From: Gammaproteobacteria bacterium
GTDB lineage: Bacteria > Pseudomonadota > Gammaproteobacteria > Xanthomonadales > SZUA-36
Direction: 5' to 3'
DNA length: 64,000 bases
Assembly (NCBI GenBank): GCA_021772915.1
Contig: JAJFLB010000009.1
Location: 1-64,000 of the forward strand
Shown here: one piece after another, positions 1-9,030 of the stretch
How the letters are laid out: every line of letters starts with the position of its first letter
How positions within the stretch are numbered: position 1 is the stretch's first letter
Notes under the pieces: model-generated
The model's database searches: none
What the model was told of the DNA's origin: nothing
The model's input: only the letters and a program-made list of their open reading frames with translations
Program-made: the position numbers and the translations under genes

Positions 1-367
1 ACTCGCCCCTTTTACACAATGCAGTCAGTCAATATACTCAACTTCCTGCTTACCCCAGCTTGTTCCCCAAGCGTTTAAGTTCATTCACCGGTACCGCTTT
101 ATTTGGCCACTGCCTTGGCAGTTCCGTCAACGGGTGGCGACAACCGTTGTTGGCATTTTGTTTTTTGTGACACGTTTCAAAGGATAAGTTTTGTTGCGTG
201 TCTGCCCTCTTAAGATGCAATAAACGGGCCAAAACCAACACAAAAGCACTATAGTTATATATATCAATGAGATAAGAATATAACTGGAGATTAGAGCAGC
301 TCCTGAAAGGGCCTCGAGTTGACGCATTGTGTCGAATTACTGACAACAATTGTCAATGAGCGCCCCT
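1..367. other. Leading intergenic stretch without a recognisable gene
   Basis: The first part of the window has only short open frames on the minus strand that resemble no family and lack a good ribosome-binding site. I see no tRNA, terminator or operator that I can defend. The region ends where the REPIN elements begin. Confidence 0.4.
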
Positions 368-468
368 GTTGGCCGTAGGACCGACCAGCTTGCTGGTCGG
401 GAATAGTGCCAATCAGGGTGTCACGGGATAAGAAAAGGTTCCCGACGAGCTGGCTCGTCGGTCCTACA
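368..468. repeat. REPIN unit 1: inverted pair of GTAG-type REP palindromes
   Basis: Two 29-bp palindromic elements lie head to head. The forward copy is at 375-403 (GTAGGACCGACC, loop, GGTCGGGAA) and the inverted copy at 439-467. A 35-bp spacer separates them. Each starts with the GTAG tetranucleotide that marks REP elements mobilised by RAYT-type transposases. No RAYT gene lies in this window, so mobilisation in trans is an inference. Confidence 0.85.
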
Positions 469-491
469 ACGTGTTGTCAATAAGGCTTCCC

Positions 492-592
492 GTTGGCCGT
501 AGGACTGACCAGCTTGCTGGTCGGGAATGGTTCCAATCAGCGTGTTACGGGATAAAAAAGGGTTCCCGACGAGCTGGCTCGTCGGTCCTACA
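492..592. repeat. REPIN unit 2: near-identical duplicate of unit 1
   Basis: The REP copies are at 499-527 (forward) and 563-591 (inverted). The whole 101-bp unit, spacer included, repeats unit 1 at an offset of 124 bp with only a few substitutions, so the doublet moved or duplicated as one piece. It sits just past the 3' end of ilvE and could form strong hairpins in the ilvE transcript tail. Confidence 0.85.
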
Positions 593-598
593 TGCCGA

Positions 599-1522
599 TC
601 ATTCTTGCAGGTAGCACAACCAGTTACGAGTATCCTGCGTTTCACTGTTGAAAAGGCCGAAAAAGGCCTTTTGAACTTGTCTGGTCAGGGGGCCACAGCC
701 GCCATTACCAATAACAAGGTGGTCCACCTGGCGGATCGGTGTGACCTCAACGGCAGTGCCCGTGAAAAAGGCCTCGTCAGCTGCGTAAAGTTGTTCGCGC
801 GACAGAGTTTGCTCGGTCGTTTCCCTGCCCAGATCGGATAGCAGAGAGATTATCGTGTCGCGAGTGATACCCCCCAGGATAGATGCTGAAACAGGTGGGG
901 TCAGGACAAGACCGTTTTTCAGAACGAACAGGTTTTCTCCTGAACCTTCACTCAATAAGCCATCGTGACCCAGGGCGATGCCCTCCTCGAAACCCCTGTC
1001 CCTGGCCTCAAAAGAGATTAATTGGCTGGACAGGTAATTGCCACCGGCCTTGGCACCTGTCGGAATCGTGTTGGGGGCAAGGCGTTGCCACGAAGTGATA
1101 CAGGCGCGGATACCGTTCTTGATGCCCTCTTCGCCCAGATAGGCTCCCCAGGATTGCACCATGACAGCGATGTCGACCACATCAAGCTCTTTGGGGGGCA
1201 GACCCAGACCACAGTTGCCACGCATGACCAGTGGCCGAATGTAGGCACTATCCAAACCGCTTTCACGCACCGTCTCCATGCAGGCCTCCCGCATTTCATC
1301 AAATGAATAGCGGATGGGAATTCTGTAAACGGCGGCTGAATGGTAAAGACGCTTCAAATGGTCATCAAGGCGGAAAATGGCCGGACCCTGAGGTGTGTTG
1401 TAGCTGCGGATACCTTCAAATACAGATGAACCGTAATGCAAGGCATGGCTCATTACGTGGACCTGGCAATCGTCGTACTCGCGCATCTCACCGTTAAACC
1501 AGATCTTGAATTTCGCCTGCAT
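599..1522 (-). CDS. ilvE: Branched-chain amino acid aminotransferase
   Basis: Cytoplasmic PLP enzyme of fold type IV that interconverts leucine, isoleucine and valine with their 2-oxo acids, using glutamate/2-oxoglutarate. The product has 307 residues, normal for bacterial IlvE. It opens with an FNGEMREYDDCQVHV stretch and the HYGSSVFEGIRSY motif. The PLP lysine is expected in the GAKAGGNYLSS motif, and the GSGENLFV and GITRDTI motifs follow. The open frame extends 26 codons further upstream, but homologues start at the ATG before QAKFKIWFNG, so I use 1522. The 3' end carries an AAAAGGCC/GGCCTTTT hairpin inside the last codons. It stands alone, with REPIN elements downstream. Confidence 0.95.
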   Translation of the reverse strand: MQAKFKIWFNGEMREYDDCQVHVMSHALHYGSSVFEGIRSYNTPQGPAIFRLDDHLKRLYHSAAVYRIPIRYSFDEMREACMETVRESGLDSAYIRPLVMRGNCGLGLPPKELDVVDIAVMVQSWGAYLGEEGIKNGIRACITSWQRLAPNTIPTGAKAGGNYLSSQLISFEARDRGFEEGIALGHDGLLSEGSGENLFVLKNGLVLTPPVSASILGGITRDTIISLLSDLGRETTEQTLSREQLYAADEAFFTGTAVEVTPIRQVDHLVIGNGGCGPLTRQVQKAFFGLFNSETQDTRNWLCYLQE

Positions 1523-1754
1523 ATCGCACCCGTTGCTCGCTGACCAAATGGAAGTCAAAGTGTGAGTATCCAACCATGTGGTGGCTGTTTCAAGTGGCAT
1601 CTGAAAGGGGGGACGCTCATTTCGGGTTTGCAGGACTTATTCCAGGGTTTAGAATTCATCATGCTCTCCAGAAAGTGCCCCGTGTGGCATGGTAAGGTTG
1701 GCAAGGGTGCGCAATTCAGCAATAGAGAGGAAGGAAACCAGAGAGGGTGCGAGC

Positions 1755-2042
1755 ATGGAGTGGAAATTATTTGCAACGGTATTTGCTGCTATATTTGTTG
1801 CTGAAATGGCGGACAAAACCCAACTGGTTACTTTATTGTTTGCGGCGGACAAGGAGGTTAGTAAATGGACTGTTTTTTTTGGTTCTGCATCCGCCCTGAT
1901 TCTCGCCAGCGCCATAGGTGTGTTGGCGGGGACGTTGTTGTCGCAAGCGGTTAGTGCAAGGATGATGTCCATGATTGCCGGTTCCGGGTTCGTCGTGATC
2001 GGTATCCTCACGCTTTATCACGGTTGGCAAAGTGCTGCGTAG
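1755..2042 (+). CDS. Single-domain UPF0016 (TMEM165/GDT1-type) membrane protein
   Basis: A 95-residue protein with about three hydrophobic helices and one EMADKTQL motif. This is the E-x-G-D-K/R-T/S signature of the UPF0016 family, here with Ala for Gly. Characterised members move Mn2+ or Ca2+ and normally contain two such domains in inverted repeat. A single domain implies a homodimer, or a partner elsewhere. I chose the ATG before EWKLFATVF because purines (GAGAGGG) precede it and the family starts there. The frame upstream of it codes for nothing recognisable. The stop lies 5 nt before the start of a CDF exporter, so the two are probably co-transcribed. Function in metal export is inferred. 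Confidence 0.85.
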   Translation: MEWKLFATVFAAIFVAEMADKTQLVTLLFAADKEVSKWTVFFGSASALILASAIGVLAGTLLSQAVSARMMSMIAGSGFVVIGILTLYHGWQSAA

Positions 2043-2047
2043 ATGAC

Positions 2048-2962
2048 ATGAACCGGGAAGTTCATCATCACCACCATCATGCGACACCGGACTTTAACCG
2101 GGCTTTTGCAGTTGGGGTGGCGCTGAACATTGTATTTGTGGTGATCGAGGTCAGCTATGGTGTCATAGCTGATTCATTGGCTCTAATTACCGATGCTGGT
2201 CACAACCTCAGTGATGTGTTGGGTTTGTTGTTGGCATGGGGTGCGAGTTATCTGGCTCGCAAGCAGCCCTCCTTGCGACGGACTTATGGCTACTCACGCG
2301 CGACGATCATGGCATCAATGTTCAGTGGACTGTTGCTGTTAGCGGCTGTTGTGGTGATCAGTTGGGAAGCCGTCCAGCGTTTTTTTGCTCCGGCCGATCC
2401 GGCTGGACAAACCATCATGATAGTGGCGGCTATCGGGGTGGTCATCAATTCAATAACGGCCTGGTTCTTTGTTTCGGGAAAAGATCATGATCTGAATATT
2501 CGTGGCGCCTATCTGCACATGGCTGCGGATGCACTGGTGTCACTTGGGGTGGTTGTATCAGGCTTTGTGATTTGGAGGTTCGGGTTAAACTGGTTTGATT
2601 CGCTGAGCAGTTTGCTGATAGCGGCGGTGATATTCTGGTCTACGTGGGGTTTGCTGAGGGACTCGTTAAATCTTGCCGTGGATGGCGTACCCCGTGGCCT
2701 TGATCCGGGAAAAGTCCGCGACTGGCTATGCGCTCAACCCGGTGTTGAAGGCTTACACGATTTACACATTTGGCCGATGAGTACCACGGATACCGCCCTC
2801 ACTGCACATTTGTTGATGCCGACCCCTCCTGAGGATGATGACTTCCTGCACGAGCTCGCACATCAGTTGCACGAGCGGTTTGAGATATCACACTCAACAT
2901 TCCAGGTGGAGCGGGGTGACCCGGGAAAACCCTGTTTGCAGTCGCAAAACTGCGCTACATGA
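2048..2962 (+). CDS. CDF-family divalent cation efflux protein with a His-rich N terminus
   Basis: A 304-residue, six-helix inner-membrane exporter of the cation diffusion facilitator family (Zn2+, Co2+ or Cd2+ against protons). The N terminus has a run of six histidines right after MNREV, a likely metal-binding tail. Metal-site motifs are visible: DAGHNLSD in helix 2 and HMAADALVS in helix 5. A cytoplasmic C-terminal domain of about 85 residues carries the HDLHIWPMS motif. The ATG at 2048 lies 5 nt past the previous stop. An in-frame TTG at 2024 would overlap the upstream gene and looks less likely. It resembles CzcD/ZitB, but the substrate cannot be read from sequence. Confidence 0.93.
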   Translation: MNREVHHHHHHATPDFNRAFAVGVALNIVFVVIEVSYGVIADSLALITDAGHNLSDVLGLLLAWGASYLARKQPSLRRTYGYSRATIMASMFSGLLLLAAVVVISWEAVQRFFAPADPAGQTIMIVAAIGVVINSITAWFFVSGKDHDLNIRGAYLHMAADALVSLGVVVSGFVIWRFGLNWFDSLSSLLIAAVIFWSTWGLLRDSLNLAVDGVPRGLDPGKVRDWLCAQPGVEGLHDLHIWPMSTTDTALTAHLLMPTPPEDDDFLHELAHQLHERFEISHSTFQVERGDPGKPCLQSQNCAT

Positions 2963-2988
2963 TCCTATAGGGGATAAGCCGTTCAGTC

Positions 2989-4413
2989 TTAAGCGCTACG
3001 TTGGCAGTGGTCTGTTAGCACCTGCGCGACACAGGTTGTAAGCTTACGCGCAAAAGGAATGTGCAAAAACTCATTTGGACCATGGGCGTTGGACTTCGGC
3101 CCAAGCACACCGGTAACCACGAATTGTGCCTGTGGAAAAAACTCTCCCAACATGGCCATGAACGGAATGGTGCCGCCTTCACCCATGTACATGACACCTT
3201 GGCCGTAATTGTCCTGAGAGCCTTTTTCCAGTGACTTATGCAGCCACGGGGCAACGGTGGGAGCATTCCAGCCGGAGGCGGCGTGATCGGCCTCGAAACT
3301 GACCCTGGCATTTGCGGGAGGGTTGGCTTCAAGGGTTTCCTTCATTGCCTGGCTGGCACTATCACCGTCCACCGTGGCGGGTATACGCATGGAAAGCTTC
3401 ATCGCGGTAAAGGGACGCAAAACATTACCGGCAGAGCCCAGTGATGGGATGCCATTAATACCGGTGTAAGACAAAGCCGGGCGCCAGGTGCGGTTGAGAA
3501 TTCGGTCTACATTGTTATCGGCCATCGGCTCGATCCCATCGACCAACGGATAAGCCTTCCAGACATCATCGCCAAGTGCGGTGGCCATGGCACGGGTTTG
3601 CTCCAGACGTTGTTCGGGAATATCTGCGTAAAGATAGTCGGGCAGCACCTTGCCGGTGGTTTCATCCTCAAGCCTGCTCAATAATTGCCTCAGTACACGA
3701 AAACTGGAGGGAACGACACCTGAGGCATAACCGGAGTGGACGCCTTCGCTGAGCACATCTGCTCGCAGGGTACCGGCCGCCATGCCACGCAGTGATACCG
3801 TCAGCCATAGCTGCTCATAATTTCCGGCACCAGAATCAAGACAAACCACCAGCGAGGGTTCACCGATACGCGTCTTGAGGTGGTCGATATAAAACGGCAG
3901 GTCATAACTACTGGATTCTTCACAGGCCTCAATAATCACCACACAGCGTGCGTGAGGCAGGTCTTGTCTTTGCACTGCCATGACGGCCGCGAGCGAACTG
4001 AATGCCGCATAACCGTCATCTGCACCACCACGTCCGTAGAGCTTTCCGTCCCTTATTACCGGCTCCCACGGTCCAAGGCCGTCGGCCCATCCGGTCATTT
4101 CGGGTTGCTTGTCCAGGTGGCCGTACATCAGGATGGTGTCATCGGGATCGGCGTCACCGTGTGCCTCAATTTCCATGAATATCAGCGGCGTTCGTCCCTC
4201 AAGCCGAACGATTTCCATCGTCATTCCCCTGACATCCTGGGCCTTACACCAATCGAAAATCTGCTGAACTGCCGCTTCGATGTAGCCGTGTTTGGCCCAC
4301 TCCGCATCAAAATCAGGAGACTTTGCAGGAATCTTGATGTACTCCACCAACTCTGGAACGATGGAATCCATCCAGATTTCGTCAACGAAAACTTGGGCAG
4401 TTTGGTGATCCAT
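2989..4413 (-). CDS. M20-family metallopeptidase (dipeptidase)
   Basis: A 474-residue zinc peptidase of the DapE/ArgE/carnosinase-like M20 family. Motifs seen in order: YGHLDKQPE (metal-binding His and catalytic Asp), GRGGADDGYA (bridging Asp), EACEESSS (catalytic base and metal Glu), LDSGAGNY (metal Asp), and a C-terminal NAHGPNEFL (last metal His). The lid/dimerisation domain lies roughly at residues 200-370. No signal peptide is visible, so it should be cytoplasmic. It diverges from the POT peptide transporter that starts 175 bp away, which suggests that it cleaves imported di- or tripeptides. The ORF begins with ATG at 4413. Confidence 0.92.
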   Translation of the reverse strand: MDHQTAQVFVDEIWMDSIVPELVEYIKIPAKSPDFDAEWAKHGYIEAAVQQIFDWCKAQDVRGMTMEIVRLEGRTPLIFMEIEAHGDADPDDTILMYGHLDKQPEMTGWADGLGPWEPVIRDGKLYGRGGADDGYAAFSSLAAVMAVQRQDLPHARCVVIIEACEESSSYDLPFYIDHLKTRIGEPSLVVCLDSGAGNYEQLWLTVSLRGMAAGTLRADVLSEGVHSGYASGVVPSSFRVLRQLLSRLEDETTGKVLPDYLYADIPEQRLEQTRAMATALGDDVWKAYPLVDGIEPMADNNVDRILNRTWRPALSYTGINGIPSLGSAGNVLRPFTAMKLSMRIPATVDGDSASQAMKETLEANPPANARVSFEADHAASGWNAPTVAPWLHKSLEKGSQDNYGQGVMYMGEGGTIPFMAMLGEFFPQAQFVVTGVLGPKSNAHGPNEFLHIPFARKLTTCVAQVLTDHCQRSA

Positions 4414-4587
4414 AAGCCTAGCCTGATTTGGTAAAAACGCGGGAGTGCGATTATCGCACGTAAGTCGGATTCGGTGAACAGGTCAATGAAATGGTATGCT
4501 TGCCGTGATTTTTTTCTCAGCGGACAGGTTTTCAAAGCTGTTCCTGGTAATTCTCGACTTTAAATTCATTGACTTGGAGCTTCAAAC

Positions 4588-6117
4588 GTGACCGATCAAA
4601 CAGATGGTGCTAACGCCCTGCAGCCGGGCCTGCCAGCAGGCGAATTTTTGGGCCACCCCAAGGCATTGTGGCAGTTATTCAATATCGAAATGTGGGAGCG
4701 TTTTGCCTATTACGGTATGCGTGCTGTGCTGGCGGTTTATGTCGCCACCACTTTTTTCAGTCATCTGGGCGCCGGGGCCAATGCCGAAGCGAGCCTGGTA
4801 TATGGTGGCTATACTGCACTGGTTTATGCCACGGGTATCGCGGGTGGTTATGTTGCGGATCGAATTCTCGGTTATCAACGCTCCATTTTGCTGGGCGCGA
4901 TCATCATGGCGGCCGGGTTGTTTGTTCTGCTGATCGAGGATCTTAACTGGTTTCTGATCGGTCTGGCACTGATTGTTGCCGGTAATGGCTTGTTCAAGCC
5001 CAATATATCCACGATGGTCGGCAAATTGTACGCACCCGGCGACGTAAGACGCGATTCAGGTTTCACCATTTTTTACATGGGCATCAACCTGGGGGCGATG
5101 ATCGCACCGTTTGTTACCGCGGCCTGGATTGGCGCAACCTGGGGTCTCAAATGGGGCTTCTTTGCGGCCGGTATCGGTATGATTTTGTCGACCTTTTTTC
5201 TCGAGTTTGCCAAAAAATCGCTGGGTCACATCGGTTTGCCGGAGGCTGGCAAGGATGGCTGGGGTCGGTTTTTTGCGGTCGGTGCCGGTGCCGTCGTGTT
5301 GGCAGGCGTGGTTTACTTCCTGTTATCGGAAAGCACCATCCTGGGGTATCTATTGGTCGCGATCATGCTGGGTCTGATGATGTATTTTGTGGTGGCCGGT
5401 ATCAGGTCAAGAAACAAGGTTCAATTACATCGTTACATTGCGATGCTCATTCTGTTCATTGCAAATGCCTGTTTCTGGGCTCTGTTTGAACAAGCCGGCA
5501 GTTCGCTGAACTTTTTTGCGCGCGAATTCGTTACACCGATGTACGGCAGCATGGAAACCTGGCAAGCAGGTGGCTTTGGTGTCTTCCAGTCACTTAATCC
5601 ATTGTATATTCTGTTGTTCGCACCGGCGTTCGCGATACTTTGGCCAAAGCTAGACAAGTTAGGCGTTAACCCATCCATTCCGCGCAAGTTTGCACTGGGT
5701 TTGATTCAGGTGGCGCTTGGATTCCTGGTCTTGGTCTTTGCTATCGGAAGCATGCAAAACGCTGCGGGTTTGGTCCCGTGGATTTTCCTGGCCCTTTGCT
5801 ACTTGTTGCACACCACCGGCGAGTTGTGTCTGTCTCCGATTGGCTTGAGCATGGTTACCAAGCTTGCAGATGACAAAGAAGTTGGTTTGGCCATGGGTGG
5901 CTGGTTCCTTTCCATCGCCATGGCCCAGTATGTGGCCGGTTTGATTGCTGCCATCGCATCCGGCGGAACCGTGGGTGGGCATGGTGCACCGGTAGCTGCG
6001 ACCATCACCCAGTACTCTGATGTCTATATGCAACTATTCTGGATTGGACTGGTCTTCGGCATCGCGTACCTGGTGCTTGCGCCGGCGATTAACAAGTTGA
6101 TGCACGGCGTCAAATAG
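4588..6117 (+). CDS. Proton-dependent oligopeptide transporter (POT/PTR2 family)
   Basis: A 509-residue inner-membrane symporter with about 14 helices that imports di- and tripeptides with protons. The family signatures are clear: ERFAYYGMRAVL in helix 1 (the ExxER-type proton region), the GNGLFKPN motif in helix 4 and FYMGINLGA in helix 5. The start is GTG, with a GGAG 8 nt upstream, and no ATG nearby fits. A second candidate gene of peptide use (M20 dipeptidase) lies divergently upstream. A pair of REP palindromes follows the stop codon. Confidence 0.95.
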   Translation: MTDQTDGANALQPGLPAGEFLGHPKALWQLFNIEMWERFAYYGMRAVLAVYVATTFFSHLGAGANAEASLVYGGYTALVYATGIAGGYVADRILGYQRSILLGAIIMAAGLFVLLIEDLNWFLIGLALIVAGNGLFKPNISTMVGKLYAPGDVRRDSGFTIFYMGINLGAMIAPFVTAAWIGATWGLKWGFFAAGIGMILSTFFLEFAKKSLGHIGLPEAGKDGWGRFFAVGAGAVVLAGVVYFLLSESTILGYLLVAIMLGLMMYFVVAGIRSRNKVQLHRYIAMLILFIANACFWALFEQAGSSLNFFAREFVTPMYGSMETWQAGGFGVFQSLNPLYILLFAPAFAILWPKLDKLGVNPSIPRKFALGLIQVALGFLVLVFAIGSMQNAAGLVPWIFLALCYLLHTTGELCLSPIGLSMVTKLADDKEVGLAMGGWFLSIAMAQYVAGLIAAIASGGTVGGHGAPVAATITQYSDVYMQLFWIGLVFGIAYLVLAPAINKLMHGVK

Positions 6118-6122
6118 GGCTT

Positions 6123-6199
6123 GTAGGAGCGACGACTGCAATCGTCGCGAACACCGTGAGCGCTTCTTTGTTCCCGACGAGCAAGCTCGTCGGTCCTAC
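6123..6199. repeat. Diverged pair of GTAG-type REP palindromes
   Basis: A forward copy (6123-6151, GTAGGAGCGACGA, loop, TCGTCGCGAA) and an inverted copy (6171-6199) are separated by 19 bp. The inverted copy closely matches those at 439-467 and 563-591, while the forward copy differs in the stem with compensating changes. It lies between the POT gene and the DUF885 gene and may act as a transcription attenuator or mRNA stabiliser. Confidence 0.8.
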
Positions 6200-6235
6200 G
6201 GTAGAATGGCTGCTCCTTTTTGTCCGGGTATTTAA

Positions 6236-7975
6236 ATGAGCAACAACCAATCGCGAATCCTGCTTGCGCTGATCTTCATCAGTGCGTTTGTTCTATCCGC
6301 CTGCAAGCAGGATCAAATACCGCAAACAGAGTCCTGGGAGCAGTTCGTCGCCCGCCAGATTGAAGCGCATATCAGCGCACACCCACAGTGGGCCGTTACC
6401 CAGGGACGACACGAATACGATGGCCAGCTGCCGGACTGGAGTCGCTCTGCGATAGAGGCTGAAATTACACGTTTGCACCAGGTAAGTGATGAAGCCACGG
6501 CTTTCAGTGACGACGAGTTGACTGCTGAACAGCGATACCAGCGTGAATATCTTGTTTCAAGGGTTGATCAGGATCTTTTCTGGATAGAAAAGGTCGACCT
6601 ACCGTTTCGCAGTCCGCAGTTCTACCTTGGCTGGATGAGTGATTCTCTGGATCCCAGTGCATATATTGCCCTGGACTACGCTTCTGTTGAAGAGCGCATG
6701 CGTGGATTTACCCGTTACCTTGAGAACGTCCCGCAGGCGGCCGGACAAATCCGAGACAATCTCGCCATGCCAATGCCACGAACCTGGTTGCAACTGGGTA
6801 TTGACTCATTTGGAGGCTACGCGGCGTATTTTCGTGACGAAGTCCCCGCAGTATGGGCGGGTGTAGACGACAGAGAACTGCAGCAGGCGTTCGCTCAGGC
6901 TAATACCGGGGCGATTGCTGCCATGCAGGGACTGGCCGATTGGTTGAAATCAAACCTGCCATCAGCCACCGAGGATTTTGCACTGGGCCCGGAACTCTTC
7001 AAGCAAATGCTATGGGATACGGAGCGTGTGGACATTTCTCTTGAAGAACTGGAGGCTATTGGGCGTGCAGATTTGCGTCGTAACCTGCACAACCTGAACG
7101 TTGCCTGTGGGGAATTGGTTCCCGGTGCCAGTATCAAGGACTGTTTCGCGGAGATGTCCAGCCACAAACCCACCGAAGGTTCGGTTGAGGCCGCTCGTCA
7201 ACAATTGAAGGAAACGCGAAAATTTATCGTACAGCAGGATCTGGTCAGTATCCCCGGTGAGGAATTGGCCAAGGTAAACGAAGCACCACCGTACGCTCGT
7301 TCCAATTTCGCATATATCAATATTCCGGGAGCATGGGAAAAAGGCCAGGCCTCGGTTTACTACATATCGCCACCCAACCCAGCCTGGCCCGAAGAGGTAC
7401 AGGCGGCTTATATAGCGGGTGAGGCCGACCTGCTGTTTACCTCAGTGCACGAAGTCTGGCCCGGTCATTTTCTAAACTTTCTGCATGCCAACCGGGCGGC
7501 CTTTTTTTACGGTCGGGTATTTGTCGGTTACGCCTTTGCCGAAGGCTGGGCGCATTACACCGAGGAGATGATGGTCGAAGCGGGTCTGCGCGAAGGTGAC
7601 CCTGAAACCCGAATTGGACAAATCAGCAACGCCTTGTTGCGGGATGCGCGGTTTTTGTCCACGATCGGTCTGCACACCAAGGGTTGGTCGGTTGAAGATT
7701 CAAAGCGTTTTTTCATTCAGGAAGGCTTCCAGAGTGAGGGTACGGCTATCCAGCAAGCAGCACGGGGCACCTATGATCCTGCCTACTTGAATTACACCAT
7801 GGGCAAACTGATGATCAGACAACTGCGTGATGACTGGACGGCCAGTCGTGGTGGCAGAAAGGCCTGGCGGAAGTTTCACGACACCTTCCTGAGTTACGGT
7901 GGACCACCGATACCGCTGGTGCGCCAGCAAATGATGGGTGAAACCAATCCGGAAGCTGTGTTTCCGGCGCACTGA
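6236..7975 (+). CDS. DUF885-family lipoprotein, putative zinc peptidase
   Basis: A 579-residue protein with a lipoprotein signal (hydrophobic stretch ending in LSAC, cysteine near residue 22), so it should be a membrane-anchored envelope protein. The DUF885 domain fills the rest. It contains HEVWPGHF, the HExxxGH motif expected to bind zinc, and EGWAHYTEE, the second conserved motif with the third ligand. Family members are thought to be metallopeptidases, but few have been assayed. The ATG has weak purines upstream. The neighbourhood of peptide transport and dipeptidase genes fits a role in peptide scavenging. Confidence 0.9.
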   Translation: MSNNQSRILLALIFISAFVLSACKQDQIPQTESWEQFVARQIEAHISAHPQWAVTQGRHEYDGQLPDWSRSAIEAEITRLHQVSDEATAFSDDELTAEQRYQREYLVSRVDQDLFWIEKVDLPFRSPQFYLGWMSDSLDPSAYIALDYASVEERMRGFTRYLENVPQAAGQIRDNLAMPMPRTWLQLGIDSFGGYAAYFRDEVPAVWAGVDDRELQQAFAQANTGAIAAMQGLADWLKSNLPSATEDFALGPELFKQMLWDTERVDISLEELEAIGRADLRRNLHNLNVACGELVPGASIKDCFAEMSSHKPTEGSVEAARQQLKETRKFIVQQDLVSIPGEELAKVNEAPPYARSNFAYINIPGAWEKGQASVYYISPPNPAWPEEVQAAYIAGEADLLFTSVHEVWPGHFLNFLHANRAAFFYGRVFVGYAFAEGWAHYTEEMMVEAGLREGDPETRIGQISNALLRDARFLSTIGLHTKGWSVEDSKRFFIQEGFQSEGTAIQQAARGTYDPAYLNYTMGKLMIRQLRDDWTASRGGRKAWRKFHDTFLSYGGPPIPLVRQQMMGETNPEAVFPAH

Positions 7976-8093
7976 TTTGTTTCACCCTATTGTAAGTGCC
8001 CTGCAATTATTTTCAGGGTGGTTTAAACCACATTGAAGACATCGCCATCAAACTACCTACATACTTGAAATACGGTTTCCAGGGAGTACCTTT

Positions 8094-8849
8094 ATGAAGT
8101 TCAAAGCCATTGTATTTGCAGTAACGTTGCTGATGGCCGGTGGCCTTTACGCAAGTGTTACCGAGGAAGAAACTTTTTCGTTCAAGCTCAATGACGGCGG
8201 GCGCCTCAGTGTTTCCAATGTCAACGGTTCAATTACCGTTACGGGCGGCAGTGGCGACCGTGTAGAAATAATCGCGTACAAAAAAGCCGATGACCAGAAA
8301 TACCTGGATGAAATCGAAATCGATATTTCACACACCGATGACAGTGTTGTTATTGAAACGGATTTACCCGATTCTGACAGCTGGTTTTCCGGGAGCAACA
8401 AGAACGGTGAAGTCAGATATGAAATACTGGTGCCGGCCAACACCAATCTTGATTCTATTGCAACAGTCAATGGTGGTGTGGAAGTTAGCGGCGTTGCGGG
8501 CAACGTGGACGCAAAAACCGTGAACGGCAGTCTCAATATCAGCGATCTCGAAGCGGATGCCCGTTGTTCTACGGTCAACGGCAGCATTGATGCGTCTTTT
8601 ACCAAACTTGAAGGCCAACAAAAAGTCAAAGCGGAGACAGTAAACGGTCGTGTGACCCTGAGACTGCCAAAAGATGCAGATGTACAGGTTGACGCAGATA
8701 CCCTCAATGGCGGAATCAATGGCCGTGATTTTGATCTGGAAACCGACAAGGGCTTTGTAGGCAAGGACATGAACGGCAATATCGGCAATGGCAGTGCCAG
8801 GTTGAGTATTGATACCGTAAATGGCTCGATTAAGGTCCGCAGTAACTGA
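8094..8849 (+). CDS. Secreted DUF4097 beta-helix-type protein
   Basis: A 251-residue exported protein with a signal peptide (about 20 residues, ending GLYA before SVTEE). The rest is a series of short beta repeats of the DUF4097 (adhesin-like, YvlB/LiaX-like) family, with the phrase VNGS/VNGG recurring about every 20 residues (for example SVNVNGSITV, TVNGGVEV, TVNGSLNI, TVNGSIDA, TVNGRVTL, TLNGGING, TVNGSIKV). A good ribosome-binding site (GGGAG) lies 9 nt before the ATG. A clear intrinsic terminator follows, so it is probably monocistronic. The exact role is unknown. Confidence 0.88.
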   Translation: MKFKAIVFAVTLLMAGGLYASVTEEETFSFKLNDGGRLSVSNVNGSITVTGGSGDRVEIIAYKKADDQKYLDEIEIDISHTDDSVVIETDLPDSDSWFSGSNKNGEVRYEILVPANTNLDSIATVNGGVEVSGVAGNVDAKTVNGSLNISDLEADARCSTVNGSIDASFTKLEGQQKVKAETVNGRVTLRLPKDADVQVDADTLNGGINGRDFDLETDKGFVGKDMNGNIGNGSARLSIDTVNGSIKVRSN

Positions 8850-8893
8850 TTCCAGGTTTCTGCTACAAGAAACCGCACCCACATATGACATAA

Positions 8894-8931
8894 CGCTACG
8901 GTCCAACAACGGACCGTAGCGGCTTATTTTT
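8894..8931 (+). terminator. Intrinsic terminator after the DUF4097 gene
   Basis: A perfect 10-bp stem (GCTACGGTCC / GGACCGTAGC, 8895-8904 and 8911-8920) with a 6-nt loop is followed by GGCTTATTTTT. It starts 45 bp past the stop codon. Confidence 0.85.
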
Positions 8932-9030
8932 CTCCGGATTCCCCATGAACTAACACCATGCTCTTCCAATGTACTTGTATTTATGTTGATATATCAGATA
9001 ATATATTACACACAAAAATTGGAGTGATAC

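Noticed and set aside
50-349. Two overlapping minus-strand frames at the window start
   Set aside because: No recognisable domain and no good start signal; likely chance.
655-672. AAAAGGCC/GGCCTTTT hairpin as ilvE terminator
   Set aside because: It lies within the last codons of ilvE, whose C terminus has normal family length, so it is coding sequence first.
8147-8969. Large minus-strand open frames opposite the DUF4097 gene
   Set aside because: Shadow frames of a repetitive beta protein; no start signal and no recognisable family.
8980-9012. AT-rich imperfect palindrome (TTGATATATCAGATAATATATTAC) as GntR operator
   Set aside because: It does not match the FCD-type TNGTNNNACNA pattern well enough and lies in a generally AT-rich stretch.
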